NCBI GenBank assembly: GCA_963753545.1
Contig: CAVWCQ010000008.1
Coordinates: 1,054,001-1,118,000 of the forward strand
From: CAVWCQ01 sp963753545
Lineage (GTDB): Bacteria; Chloroflexota; Anaerolineae; Aggregatilineales; Aggregatilineaceae
DNA: 64,000 nucleotides
Direction of reading: 5' to 3'
Shown: piece after piece, positions 29,625 through 38,501 of the stretch
Layout of the letters: each line of letters begins with the position of its first letter
Numbering within the stretch: position 1 is the stretch's first letter
Program-made: the position numbers and the translations under genes
The notes under the pieces: model-generated
Told to the model about the DNA's origin: nothing
Seen by the model: only the letters and a program-made list of their open reading frames with translations
Databases searched by the model: none

Positions 29625-30560
29625 TCAGTTCTGAGCCTCGGCGGTTGGCTCGCTTTCCGCGACTCGGACAGGCCGCCGGAAACCTCGCCGAAACTGCACG
29701 ATCATTGTTCCGACTGCCGCCAGGGCCAGCCCGCCGATCTCGCGTTCGTTCAGCGCCTCGCCCAGGAATATCCAGGCCAGGATCGCGACCTGAATCAGCA
29801 TCGTGTTGTTGATCAGACTCGATTCAACCGCCGAGAGCGTGCGCTGCGTCAGGTTCCAGACGGTGAAGGCAAACGCAGTATTCACTACCGCCAGCCAGCC
29901 GATGATCGCCCAGCTTTTCAGGCTGAGGGTGGGCAGTCCCTGTGTCGCACCTCCGATGCCGAGCATGACCAGCGCTCCGATACCCATGCTGATCACCGTT
30001 ACGGTCAGGGGCGGGATGAATTCCGTCCGGTTGACGCTGCGCCCAAAAATGGCGGAGAGCGCGTTGCCCAGCACGCACAGCAGGGCAAAAACCAGGCCGA
30101 GCACCTGCCCGGTGGGGATGTTGACGGGATAAAAATAGACGAGCACTCCGCACAGGTACAGCGCGATTCCCGCCCATTGCAGCGGCGAGGGCTGTTCATT
30201 GAGAAAGATGATGCCGAGCAGGGCGACCAGCACCGCTGTAAAACTGAGCAGCAGACTGGTGGTGATGGCGGGCAGATGATCCAGGGCAAGATACTGCATG
30301 CCCTGTGTGAAGGAGATAAAGAGCAGGCCAAAGACGAGCAGCCGCCCCCAGTCCCGCCGGGGAAGTGCCCGCAGAGAGGCACGGCGATGGGCCAAGAGGA
30401 GCAGCAGGCACAAAAAGGCCAGCGTATAACGCAGCCCGGCAAAGGTCAGGGCAGGAATGTCGTCCTTGAGGCCAAACTTGATCAGTACCCACGAGGTAGA
30501 CCAGAGCAGGGTGACAAACAGCGCTTGCAACAGGGCGCGCAGATGGGGAGAGAGCGTCAC
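29625..30560 (-). CDS. EamA/DMT superfamily transporter
   Basis: A 311-residue inner-membrane protein with ten hydrophobic helices in two homologous halves, as in the drug/metabolite transporter (EamA, RhaT-like) superfamily. Typical features are LFVTLLWSTSWVLIKFGL (first helix with the WxxxWxxxK motif), PALTFAGLRYTLAFL, and in the second half WLAVVNTAFAFTVWNLTQRTLSAVESSLI followed by ILAWIFLGEALNEREIGGLALAAVGTMI. The GTG start overlaps the stop of the histidine kinase gene (GTGA), so it is translationally coupled. The substrate is unknown. Confidence 0.9.
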   Translation of the reverse strand: MTLSPHLRALLQALFVTLLWSTSWVLIKFGLKDDIPALTFAGLRYTLAFLCLLLLLAHRRASLRALPRRDWGRLLVFGLLFISFTQGMQYLALDHLPAITTSLLLSFTAVLVALLGIIFLNEQPSPLQWAGIALYLCGVLVYFYPVNIPTGQVLGLVFALLCVLGNALSAIFGRSVNRTEFIPPLTVTVISMGIGALVMLGIGGATQGLPTLSLKSWAIIGWLAVVNTAFAFTVWNLTQRTLSAVESSLINNTMLIQVAILAWIFLGEALNEREIGGLALAAVGTMIVQFRRGFRRPVRVAESEPTAEAQN

Positions 30561-32783
30561 GTAGGCTGAACCTCACTGATCAGAGCAGGGAGCGTGAAAC
30601 TGAAGGTGCTGCCTTCTCCGGGCACGCTCTCAACGCCGACTTTGCCATTCAGTTTTTCGACAATGCGCTGCACAATCGACAGCCCCAGGCCATGCCCCTC
30701 GACCTTGACCTGCTGCAGGCGGCTAAACTCGGTGAACAACGACGCCTTCTGGTCGGCTGTCAGCCCGGGGCCGTTATCGCGCACCCAGAACCGGATCGAT
30801 CCGTCGGGCTGTTCGGCTGCGCCAAGCGTAATGTGCGGTGGAACACCGCCATATTTCATGGCGTTGCTGATGTAATTGACCCATACCTCTTCGATCCAGG
30901 GGCCATAACCGACGGCCTGCGGCCAGTGATCGGGAGCCGTAATGACCGCGTCGTAGTCATCGATCATGAGGGCCAGCCGCGCCTGCACTTCGCTCACAAC
31001 AGCCGCCATATCGATTGGACCGACCTTCACGTTCACGCCCTTGCGCACACTGGCCAGCAGCAGCAGTTCGTTGACGATGTTGGTCATCTTCTCGCTCGTC
31101 TGGGCGATGATATTCAACATCTGGTCAGAATGCTGCTGCGACATTTTGCCGGAATGTTCGAGCAGCAGGCTGCTGTAGCCATAGAGGATCGATACCGGAT
31201 TCTTGAGGTCGTGGGCCACCGTATGGGCAAAGGCGTCCAGATCGATGATCAGCTTTTCGCGCTCCTCATATATGTTTGAGTTGTCGATGGCGATGCCCAC
31301 CCGTGCCGCCAGTTGTTTGATCGTGTTGAGCGTATCGGTTGTAAAGCGGCTGGGATCGCTCGTTTCAAGCGTGATCACGCCGATCAGCTTGGGGCCGGAA
31401 ACAAGCGGGACCGTGATCTGGGAACGCATTCCCGGAATCAGCGCAAAATAGTCGGGATCAGCCTGCACATCGGGTACGAGTTCTGCCGTGCAGGTGCAAA
31501 TCACGCGGGAGGTAATGCCTCTATTGAGGACAAGCTGCTGGTTCGGGTCTTTGCTGTCCGATAAGCCCATGCTGTGAATGACGCGCACGCCGCTGTCGGT
31601 GTTCAGGCCGATAAAGCCCGTGTCCGCCGTGCTGAAGCGGATCGCGGCATCGAGGGCCATCATAGCCACATAGCGGACATCGAGGCGGCGCGAGAGTTCG
31701 GCGTCCACTCTGCGGAGCATGTCCAGCCGGGCATTCGCCTCTTCGAGGGCCGTTTCCGCCCGGAGCCGCTTGGTAATATCGTGCAGGAGGAGCATCACCC
31801 CGTTTGTTTTGCCATCAGGCGTATTCAGGGCGGAGGAGCGCACATCAAAACTGCGGTCTTGCCCGTTCACCGCGATTTGAACCACTGATTGAAACAAGTC
31901 GGCTGCTGGAACGAGGGTGGGCCAGCGAGACAATACCTGAGAGACGGGCTTTCCCACTATCTGGCGCGGTTCAAGCCCAAAGGTCGCTTGTGCAGCCGGG
32001 TTCAGATCAACAATCCGGCGGGCGGAATCGAGCAGGAGCACTGCGTCCTGCATGCTGGTAAACATCGTGCGATAGGCGACGGGCATCAGGTCGAAAAATT
32101 CGTACTGGAAAATGCCCCAGGTAAAGGCGGAACTGGTCACGATGATGCTGAACGGGTTGATATCGAGATTGGCGGGAACGAGGCCGAACATATAGATCAG
32201 ATTGAACGACAGTGGAACCAGCAGACCGATCAGCAGGATACGAATTTGCCGCCGGTAGATGCCAAAGGCAAGCTGGTGGGCACGCAGCAAGATCACCAGG
32301 CACGTCCCAAACAGCATCCAGAAATAGCCCACCTGAACCCAATACCATGTGCTGCGGTCGAATTTAACGACGTTGATACCCTCAAACCGGGTGAGTCCGA
32401 TATGCGTCCAGACCAGATGGTGGCTGTCGTTTGTCCAGACAAACAAAACAGTCATCAGGGGGATGGCCGACAGGAGCAGCATGTTATAAAGATGCACGGC
32501 GCGCTGGTGCCCGGTGTAAGCCATCACCAGAGCAAACATGGCAACCGGAGTGAAGGCAATTCCCAGGTATTCGAACTCGAATCCAGAACTTGATGGCGGG
32601 CAGATTGGCGCTGCTCAGTTCAAAGATGTATCCAGCGGTGTAGATCAGCGCGGCGACGCAAATAAACAGCATGGGCCAGATGCCCAAAACATTACGCCTC
32701 TGCACCACGGTGACAATCAAGCCTAGAATGATCAGGACCCCAACCGACAGAGGGATAATGTAAGGTGAAAATTGCCAGTCCAT
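30557..32783 (-). CDS. 7TM-input sensor histidine kinase (frameshifted)
   Basis: A membrane sensor: an N-terminal seven-helix module of the HisK_N type (FSPYIIPLSVGVLIILGLIV... FELSSANLPAIKFWIRV), a PAS domain (RTMFTSMQDAVLLLDSARRIVDLNPAAQATFG), a GAF domain (MMALDAAIRFSTADTGFIGL), HisKA with FAHTVAHDLKNPVSILYG, and HATPase_c (NYISNAMKYGG, VRDNGPGLT, GHGLGLSIVQRIVEKLNGK). The frame changes near 32575 (net +1), right after the third helix (FWIRV/EYLGIAF). The transporter gene follows in the same operon, suggesting that the kinase senses something related to its substrate. No response regulator is adjacent. Confidence 0.88.
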
Positions 32784-32937
32784 AACGATCTATCTCTCCC
32801 AAGTGGCAATCATCTTATCATCCCCCCCCGATTCGTACCACTATGGGTCAGATGGCCAGGCAAAAATCGGCCACCCGTACCATGTTCAGCGGACGAATGT
32901 GTGTTTTGATCGGGCGAACGTCAATGGAGGACACAAC

Positions 32938-33207
32938 ATGCCCGAAGAATCCAACCGTGTCTATTACAACTGGGACGATGACGATACCGAGGAAGTGAAG
33001 CGCCCGCAGAAATCGACGGATAAGGCGGAGAATACCCGGCGCGATATTGTCGCTGATGATGACAGTTCACACCGGGGCATGGACGACGATAATGAGCCGC
33101 ACGCGCTCGAACCCCGCCAGCGTGATCTGGAACAGAGCAAAATCAGTGATCACGATGAGTTGCAGGGTAAAAAAGAAGACAAGGGTAAGAAAGATAACGA
33201 ACGGTGA
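32938..33207 (+). CDS. Small charged, disordered-type protein
   Basis: An 89-residue highly charged protein (Asp/Glu/Lys/Arg/Asn-rich: YYNWDDDDTEEVKRPQK, KKEDKGKKDNER) without hydrophobic core, probably intrinsically disordered. GGAGG stands seven bases before the ATG at 32938, which supports a real gene. It is divergent from the histidine kinase and ends before an intergenic palindrome. No function can be assigned. Confidence 0.6.
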   Translation: MPEESNRVYYNWDDDDTEEVKRPQKSTDKAENTRRDIVADDDSSHRGMDDDNEPHALEPRQRDLEQSKISDHDELQGKKEDKGKKDNER

Positions 33208-33233
33208 TTTCATCCACCTCACCCTGGCTCAGC

Positions 33234-33267
33234 GCCCCTCTCCGGCAAGGCAGCATTGGAGAGGGGC
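33234..33267. repeat. GCCCCTCTCC palindrome (bidirectional terminator-like)
   Basis: A 10-bp perfect stem GCCCCTCTCC / GGAGAGGGGC with a 14-nt loop; imperfect outer pairing (CACCTCACCC with GGGTGGGTGTGG) extends it to about 33214-33288. It sits between converging genes. A related GGCCCCTTTCCC/GGGAGAGGGGCC hairpin is at 58418-58461, so it belongs to a dispersed family. Confidence 0.6.
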
Positions 33268-33287
33268 AAAACCGGGGTGGGTGTGGT

Positions 33288-34103
33288 TTAGAACATGATG
33301 CCGCTCTCGTAGGGGACCAGGACTTCCTGGGTCGTCTCGACCATCGGGCGCGGCGTGCTGCGCTGGATCGATATTTTCTCCCGGACAAAACCGCCCCAGT
33401 ATGAGAAATAAACGATCTCGACGGTGGCGAAATCGGACTCCTCATCGACTGTGACAGTGGGTGTCACGTCCAGTTTGCGCGCCGCGACGGCGGCGTCCTG
33501 TTCCATCGCCATGCCAAAATCGCCGCTGCTCGCCTGTTCGATTATGTCATCCCGCGCCGCGTCGTCGCAGGTGATATCGCGCTGACCGTAGCCTGCGTGC
33601 CAGAAGATGTAAAACTGCGGCGCTAACATCTCGAACAGGGCAAACTGCACGTAACCCGCCGGGGTGTCTTCGATGAGGATATTTTCGATGAAACTGGGCC
33701 ATGTCCCGTCTTCATCGGGGAGATCAGCCGGTGTGAGATACGGCTTTTGATCAGCGGGGCGGGTATAAAGGATCGGGAAGCCGCCCATGCCGTCATAGTA
33801 GTAGACGTAATCGAGGACTATCCCTTCCGGCAGCGAGAGACGGTCAAAGACCTCAAATACGGTGTTGACATCAAAATCGCTGGGGGATCGCTCCGCGTCG
33901 TTGGCCATCAGATGCTGGGGAAGGTCGCTCGGAACCAATGCCTGCCACGCATCCACCGCCTCCTGGCAGATTTGTCCCAGATCGTCCTCCGCCTGTGGGG
34001 TGGGGGTAGGTGTCACCGATAGGCCAGAGGCATAACCCGCTGGCAGAACGGCGAAAATCGCCATGATCAGAACCGCCAAAACAATCGCCAATCCCCTGTG
34101 CAT
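33288..34103 (-). CDS. Secreted hypothetical protein
   Basis: A 271-residue exported protein. The signal peptide HRGLAIVLAVLIMAIFAVLPAGYASG is followed by a short TPTPTP linker and a globular alpha/beta domain (TVFEVFDRLSLPEGIVLDYVYYYDGMGGFPILYTRP, YVQFALFEMLAPQFYIFWHAGYGQRDITCDD) with two cysteines (QICQEA, ITCDD) that could form a disulfide bridge. GAGGAG lies nine bases before the ATG at 34103. I do not recognise the family. It is divergently transcribed from the TIR gene. Confidence 0.68.
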   Translation of the reverse strand: MHRGLAIVLAVLIMAIFAVLPAGYASGLSVTPTPTPQAEDDLGQICQEAVDAWQALVPSDLPQHLMANDAERSPSDFDVNTVFEVFDRLSLPEGIVLDYVYYYDGMGGFPILYTRPADQKPYLTPADLPDEDGTWPSFIENILIEDTPAGYVQFALFEMLAPQFYIFWHAGYGQRDITCDDAARDDIIEQASSGDFGMAMEQDAAVAARKLDVTPTVTVDEESDFATVEIVYFSYWGGFVREKISIQRSTPRPMVETTQEVLVPYESGIMF

Positions 34104-34271
34104 AAGTCCCGCTCCTCGTCTCACATCGGACACTATTCTAAAGACGCTGTCTGCTGGTTTCTGGTTCCATCCGTACTCAAGTCTTCTATTTTTACGCCCT
34201 GAACAGGGGCATGTAGTGGTACAATAGGCTAAAGAGTGTAAATGCTTCTATTGGTACAGGAAGAAAAACTA

Positions 34272-34859
34272 ATGCGCCAGATTTTTATGAGTTATGCCCA
34301 GAACGATGAAACTTTCGCTATTCGCCTGACCGAAGACCTGCGTAGCAGCGGCGCGAAAGTCTGGCTGGATGTGCACAATGCTGAGCCGGGCCGCAACTGG
34401 GGACGCAGCATCGAACGCGCACTCAGTAAATCGGGGATGATGGTTGTTGTCCTGTCCCCGCAGGCGCTTGAGTGTGCCCATATTGCCGTTGAGTGGCAGG
34501 CCTACCTGGAAGCGCGCCGCCCCATGATCCCGGTGGTTGTCCGGTCCTGCGATCTGCCCGGCCCGCTGCGCACGCGCCGCCCCGTTGACTTCACGTGGGA
34601 TTACAGCCGCGCTTTTCACCAGTTGGTATCACGTTTATTGGAATACAATGCGCGCGGTGTGCGGGGCGATCCCGTCATCTGGACGATGGCCGAAGAAGTG
34701 CAGGAGTTCCGGTCCGAACAGCCCGCCCCTGTCGCGGCCTCGGCGCTGCCCGATCCGGTGATGGACGACCTCACGGCGACGGGCATCAAACGGATGGTGA
34801 GCGGCCTGCGCGATATGCTGCGCCGCCACGCCGAAAGCGACAGTCTGCGGCCTTCGTAG
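34272..34859 (+). CDS. TIR-domain protein
   Basis: A 195-residue protein whose first 130 residues form a TIR domain: RQIFMSYAQNDETFAIRLTEDLRSSGAKVWLDVHNAEPGRNWGRSI is the box 1/BB-loop region, followed by MMVVVLSPQALECAHIAVEW with the candidate catalytic Glu of NAD-cleaving bacterial TIRs, and MIPVVVRSCDLPG. The C-terminal 65 residues are helical (DDLTATGIKRMVSGLRDMLRRHAES) and not recognised. ATG 34272 is preceded by AGGAAG. No adjacent gene looks like a Thoeris, CBASS or other known defence partner, so signalling or stand-alone function is equally possible. Confidence 0.85.
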   Translation: MRQIFMSYAQNDETFAIRLTEDLRSSGAKVWLDVHNAEPGRNWGRSIERALSKSGMMVVVLSPQALECAHIAVEWQAYLEARRPMIPVVVRSCDLPGPLRTRRPVDFTWDYSRAFHQLVSRLLEYNARGVRGDPVIWTMAEEVQEFRSEQPAPVAASALPDPVMDDLTATGIKRMVSGLRDMLRRHAESDSLRPS

Positions 34860-34860
34860 C

Positions 34861-34965
34861 AGGAAAAAAAGAAATTCACCGCGGAGAGCGTGGAGAAAAA
34901 ACAAGAGAAGAGAAAAGAAAAGCACACAAAGAGCGCGGAGAACGCAAAGAAAAAACATGTGCTAT
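34861..34965. repeat. Purine-rich degenerate repeat
   Basis: The gap after the TIR gene is almost entirely purine, with repeated blocks such as CGGAGAGCGTGGAGAAA and CGCGGAGAACGCAAAGAAA. Similar CGGAGAGCGCGGAGAA-type intergenic repeats occur in several bacterial phyla. It gives a false lysine/glutamate-rich frame that could be read as an N-terminal extension of the next gene. Confidence 0.5.
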
Positions 34966-35057
34966 TTTGGCGCAGAATGTTGATTTTGCAGTTTTTCAGT
35001 ATCATTGGAACGCAAGATTGTGTTAGAGCTATATCGTGTGCTTTGGAGAGAAGATCG

Positions 35058-36092
35058 ATGTTAAATTTCCATCGGGATGGAAAACCTCATTTTTCGCTAA
35101 GAATTGTCGGCGCTGCTCTCATTCTTCTCCTTTTTACTACGCTCATAATCAGCATAACATGGCATGGCGTTACTGCCGCGCTATCTTTTAAATCGACCCC
35201 GACTGACGAGGCCATTGCGTCAACGACAGCAACGGAACAAGCGCAGCAGCCAGAGCAGCTTGCTTTTACATCCTCTGGCGATATCTGCCTGATTAACGTT
35301 GACGGCTCCAACTTCATTGATCTCACGAACAGCCCTGAACTTGACTTTGCTCCCCAGTGGTCGCCCGATGGGCAACAAATCGCCTTCTTCTCGACATCGG
35401 ATGGTCAGCGCAGTTGGGATATCTTCGTGATGGATGCCGACGGCTCGAATGTCCGGCAACTAACAACTGGTCCTGATCAATATGATTATCCGAAATGGTC
35501 ACCGGACGGCGCATTTATCATTTTCCAGTCGTACAGAACCGACGATGAGAACGAGCACGCCTTCTACACCATAGAGTCCGATGGTTCCAATCTCCAACGT
35601 CTCCCGGATACGCCCCTCGTTTACGGTGGCGCGTTTTCCTTGTCGACTGATGGAACGCAGTTAATTTTTGCGTCTAACCAGGATGATCCTAATTGGGATA
35701 TCTATGAAATGGACATTGACGGCTCCAATTTCCATCGTCTCACCGATGATCCAGGGCGTGACCTAAATCCAACGTGGTCGCCTGACGGCACGCAAATTGC
35801 GTTCGCATCATCCCGCACGGGTACTCAGGAGCTGTTCATCATGGATGCCGATGGCACCAACGTCCGTCAAATCACTGACGGTTATTTTTCGGTGCAGTAC
35901 CTATCCTGGTCACAGGACGGGCAGCAAATTGCGTTCGAGTCAAATCGCGGCAGTCGTGACGCAATTATCAATACAGGATTTGATATTTATATTGTCAATA
36001 TTGACGGAACCAATGTTCGCCAACTCACCGACGTCGGAGGAATAGACGACATCCAGCCAAGTTGGCGGCCCGACGTGACGGCCCTTAACTGA
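35058..36092 (+). CDS. Membrane-anchored TolB-like beta-propeller
   Basis: A 344-residue protein: short basic N-terminus, one membrane helix (IVGAALILLLFTTLIISITW), a short Thr/Ala/Gln linker, then six clear PD40 blades of about 43 residues with the repeated core W-S-P-D-G-x-x-I-A-F and I-x-x-M-D-A-D-G-S-N (PQWSPDGQQIAFFST, PKWSPDGAFIIFQS, PTWSPDGTQIAFASSR, LSWSQDGQQIAFESNR). The propeller is nearly complete and lies outside the cell. The ATG at 35058 is preceded by GGAGAGAAG; the longer in-frame extension is the purine repeat and is not real. Closed by a strong terminator. Confidence 0.82.
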   Translation: MLNFHRDGKPHFSLRIVGAALILLLFTTLIISITWHGVTAALSFKSTPTDEAIASTTATEQAQQPEQLAFTSSGDICLINVDGSNFIDLTNSPELDFAPQWSPDGQQIAFFSTSDGQRSWDIFVMDADGSNVRQLTTGPDQYDYPKWSPDGAFIIFQSYRTDDENEHAFYTIESDGSNLQRLPDTPLVYGGAFSLSTDGTQLIFASNQDDPNWDIYEMDIDGSNFHRLTDDPGRDLNPTWSPDGTQIAFASSRTGTQELFIMDADGTNVRQITDGYFSVQYLSWSQDGQQIAFESNRGSRDAIINTGFDIYIVNIDGTNVRQLTDVGGIDDIQPSWRPDVTALN

Positions 36093-36103
36093 ACCAAGCT
36101 GAG

Positions 36104-36140
36104 CAGTCCGCTGAAGGGATATAATTCAGCGGACTGTTTT
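36104..36140 (+). terminator. Rho-independent terminator after propeller gene
   Basis: A perfect 12-bp stem CAGTCCGCTGAA / TTCAGCGGACTG with a 9-nt loop, followed by TTTTG. Confidence 0.88.
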
Positions 36141-36165
36141 GTTGTCTGCAATTGAATGGGTGGCT

Positions 36166-37041
36166 CTACTCGTTTATCCCCTCAAAGAGATCGTGTTCGA
36201 GAGGCTCGCCCTGAGTAGGCTCCGGCCAGGAGCGGGTAAAATCCTGGTGGCGGAAAATGTAGCGCTGCAATTTATCGAAGACACTGTGCGTCTGGCGGAT
36301 ATTCTGCTGGCTGCTGTGGCATCCCGCTGCCGCGTCCCACGCCTGTTGGTAATCCCCAACGTTCAATCGGGCGTAAGTCGGCATGGTATGATCCAGGGCG
36401 GCCTGCAAGTCCAGGTCTTTGTTTTTGCCCATGTGGCGCGGGTCTTCGCCGCGCAGCCGCGCCGTCCAGACCATCGTCTTGAGCGGCAGGCGAGGGAAAG
36501 CCGTGTAATACAGTTTGGCGGGCTGGTATGGCTGGAGTCCCTGCTCAGGATATTGGGCCGGATCGCCCGCCGCGTGAAACGCGCGCGTCGTGGTACGGTG
36601 CATATAAATATGATCGGGGTGACCATAGCCGCCATAAGCGTCGAAGGTGATCACCACCTGCGGGCGCACCCGCCGGATCTCGCGCACAATCCGCCCGACA
36701 ACCACATCGTCATCTGCCTGCCATAAACACGCCGGATTATTGTTATCGGCGGTGCCCATCATGCCGCTGTCGCAGTACCCAAAGGCGATCACTTCTTTGA
36801 TCCCCAGCGTGTCGGCGGCGCAGTGTAGTTCGTGCAGGCGCAGTTCGCCTATCGAGTGGTAGCCGTTCAGATGTTCTTCGTCCACCGTGCCCACGTCGCC
36901 ATTGGTGGAGCAGATCAGGTAGATATCAACGCCGCGCTCGACATAATAGGCGATGGCTCCGCCCAGGCCGAACAATTCGTCATCCGGGTGAGCAAAGGAT
37001 ATCAGCAACCGTTTCCCTTGAAGATCAGTTTCCGACTTCAT
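36166..37041 (-). CDS. PIG-L/LmbE family N-deacetylase
   Basis: A 291-residue zinc-dependent deacetylase of the PIG-L/LmbE family (MshB/BshB-like). It shows ISFAHPDDELFGLGG (metal-binding HPDD near residues 17-20), TNGDVGT, RLHELHCAADTLGI, and GYGHPDHIYMHRTT with the third metal His. It is likely to act on an N-acetyl sugar, for example in low-molecular-weight thiol or glycolipid metabolism, but the substrate cannot be inferred. Its ATG lies within the last codons of the cutA gene (17-base overlap), implying coupled expression. Confidence 0.9.
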   Translation of the reverse strand: MKSETDLQGKRLLISFAHPDDELFGLGGAIAYYVERGVDIYLICSTNGDVGTVDEEHLNGYHSIGELRLHELHCAADTLGIKEVIAFGYCDSGMMGTADNNNPACLWQADDDVVVGRIVREIRRVRPQVVITFDAYGGYGHPDHIYMHRTTTRAFHAAGDPAQYPEQGLQPYQPAKLYYTAFPRLPLKTMVWTARLRGEDPRHMGKNKDLDLQAALDHTMPTYARLNVGDYQQAWDAAAGCHSSQQNIRQTHSVFDKLQRYIFRHQDFTRSWPEPTQGEPLEHDLFEGINE

Positions 37042-37343
37042 CCGTGATCCATTTCAGATATTCAGCCGATCCCATCACAATGGGCATCGCGAGAATTTCC
37101 GGCGTGTCATAGGTGTGAATACCCTTGACCGCCGTCATCAGATTCGTCAAACACCTCCGTCCGCGACTTGATGATCATCAGAACTTCTTCTTCCTCTTGA
37201 AGTTCGCCCTTCCAGACAAACATCAAATCGACGGGCACGAAGTTGACACAGGCAGCCAGCTTATTTTGCAGCAGTTTGCGGGCGATGCGCCGCGCCTGGG
37301 TCTCGTTGGTAGCAGTAACCAGCACTACAATATGTTCGTTCAT
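37025..37343 (-). CDS. cutA: CutA-type divalent-cation tolerance protein (frameshifted)
   Basis: CutA1 family, a small trimeric ferredoxin-like protein. The first part reads VVLVTATNETQARRIARKLLQNKLAACVNFVP...FVWKGELQEEEEVLMIIKSRTEVFDE, matching the family almost throughout. One extra base near 37140 (GAA-T-CTG) shifts the frame. The other frame then gives LMTAVKGIHTYDTPEILAMPIV and SAEYLKWI, the normal CutA C-terminus, ending at 37025. Without correction the product ends at 37107 with an altered tail lacking the Y-x-x-PE strand. It overlaps the deacetylase start. Confidence 0.88.
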
Positions 37344-37467
37344 ACAATTCTATTTGACTCCCTGAAAACCCCTGTGCGCGTAGGGGGATGAGGAGGATTT
37401 CTCCCCCGGCAACCTCAAAAAACGAGTCGTTTATCTATTTGTTATACATGATCGCGCATGGGGTTGG

Positions 37468-38154
37468 CTAGTGACCGAGCGCTGCCAGCAGATCGCTTCC
37501 GCGCAAATTGGATGACAGAGCTTCCTCGGCGTCCTCCTGGCGGATGACCAGCCGGAGCGTTTCACCGCGCGCGGTGAAGGTCAGCTTGATCTGCCCGGCG
37601 ATAGGCCCAGGCGTGCTGTCCGTCGGGAAACTGTGATTCAGGAGGAACAAGACCGCTGCCGCCTGATCGCCCAGGGTTTCGCGGTCAGTCAGGCTGCGCA
37701 CCGGGATGGTAATCTCATAATCGGTTTCCATCGGGGCAAAATACTGTGCCTGCCCGTCCAGATTCAAACAGTTTTCACCTAAGGTCTGTGCGCTGACATT
37801 GCTGTAGGCGATGCCCGCTGCGTCGAGTGCGCTAGAGACCTGAATGGTGATGTCCGATAATTCCTGGTAGGCCCATATCCAGTTGCAGTCTGTATCCTCG
37901 ATCACGGTTGGTGTCGAGCGCGGCGTGGCAGTGATCGCCGGTGTGGGGGAGGGGGTGGCTGTACCCACTGCGCCACGCATAAGCCGGACGTGGTTTACCG
38001 ATCCATCCGAAGCAGTCCATCCGGGAGCGGAACGGAAAGCGGGAGATGGATCATCTGCCGCTGAAACAGTGTCCAGGTTGCTCTGTCCACATGCGGAGAG
38101 CACTGCCGCACAACAAGCGAACAGCGCCACGAAAGCGGCGCATCTCATTTGCAT
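37468..38154 (-). CDS. Putative lipoprotein
   Basis: A 228-residue exported lipoprotein: the signal region CAAFVALFACCAAVLSAC ends in a lipobox-like LSAC, whose Cys would be lipidated. A Ser/Thr/Pro linker (ATPSPTPAITATPRSTP) leads to a globular domain (IWAYQELSDITIQVSSALDAAGI... GQIKLTFTARGETLRLVIRQ). The mature domain is not recognised. The ATG at 38154 is selected to place the signal correctly; the ribosome site is weak and 38148 is an alternative. Confidence 0.7.
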   Translation of the reverse strand: MQMRCAAFVALFACCAAVLSACGQSNLDTVSAADDPSPAFRSAPGWTASDGSVNHVRLMRGAVGTATPSPTPAITATPRSTPTVIEDTDCNWIWAYQELSDITIQVSSALDAAGIAYSNVSAQTLGENCLNLDGQAQYFAPMETDYEITIPVRSLTDRETLGDQAAAVLFLLNHSFPTDSTPGPIAGQIKLTFTARGETLRLVIRQEDAEEALSSNLRGSDLLAALGH

Positions 38155-38255
38155 ACGATTCAGGTTTGACCTTCTATCAATTGGCAAAGCGGCGAACATT
38201 ATAGCACGCCCAACCGATGGGGGTAAGAGTCAGTCGTGGTTACTTCACACAACTC

Positions 38256-38284
38256 TTGGCACGGCTGTTCTTTTCTGCTAGGAT
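38256..38284 (+). promoter_or_regulatory. Sigma-70-type promoter of ABC exporter leader
   Basis: TTGGCA (38256-38261), a 17-base spacer and TAGGAT (38279-38284). It would start a transcript with a leader of about 210 bases before the ABC transporter gene at 38502. Confidence 0.65.
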
Positions 38285-38325
38285 GGAGACTATTGTTTTG
38301 GACCTATTTAAAAAGGAGTTTCGAC

Positions 38326-38382
38326 ATGGCATTCCCCATCCTCATGAGCGAAACAGGTATCCCTGAGGTTTGCCGCGCTTAG
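38326..38382 (+). CDS. 18-residue leader peptide
   Basis: A short frame with a strong AAGGAG eight bases upstream of ATG, encoding MAFPILMSETGIPEVCRA and then TAG. It lies between the promoter at 38256 and the ABC transporter. Such position and ribosome site suggest a translated leader, as known for antibiotic-resistance genes controlled by ribosome stalling. The peptide itself does not match a known stalling sequence that I recall. Confidence 0.5.
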   Translation: MAFPILMSETGIPEVCRA

Positions 38383-38417
38383 GAATAATCTTCTCCCTTT
38401 GATTCTCCTCTAAGCGC
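38375..38417 (+). promoter_or_regulatory. Possible attenuator hairpin around leader stop
   Basis: GCGCTTAG (38375-38382, containing the leader-peptide stop) pairs perfectly with CTAAGCGC (38410-38417). Immediately before the right arm is TCTCCTC (38404-38410), which is complementary to GAGGAGA at the ribosome-binding site of the ABC gene (about 38491-38497). Alternative folds could therefore link leader translation to exporter expression. This is inferred from pairing only. Confidence 0.35.
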
Positions 38418-38501
38418 CAATCGCATCAGGTACACCTGGCCTCACCCATACGCGGTGATAAACTTGTGCTGCCTGCCGCCCGGTCTGTCTGAGGAGACTC
38501 T

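Noticed and set aside
34890..35057. N-terminal extension of the propeller gene
   Set aside because: It is a translation of the purine-rich repeat (Lys/Glu/Arg), precedes a normal membrane anchor, and ATG 35058 has its own ribosome site.
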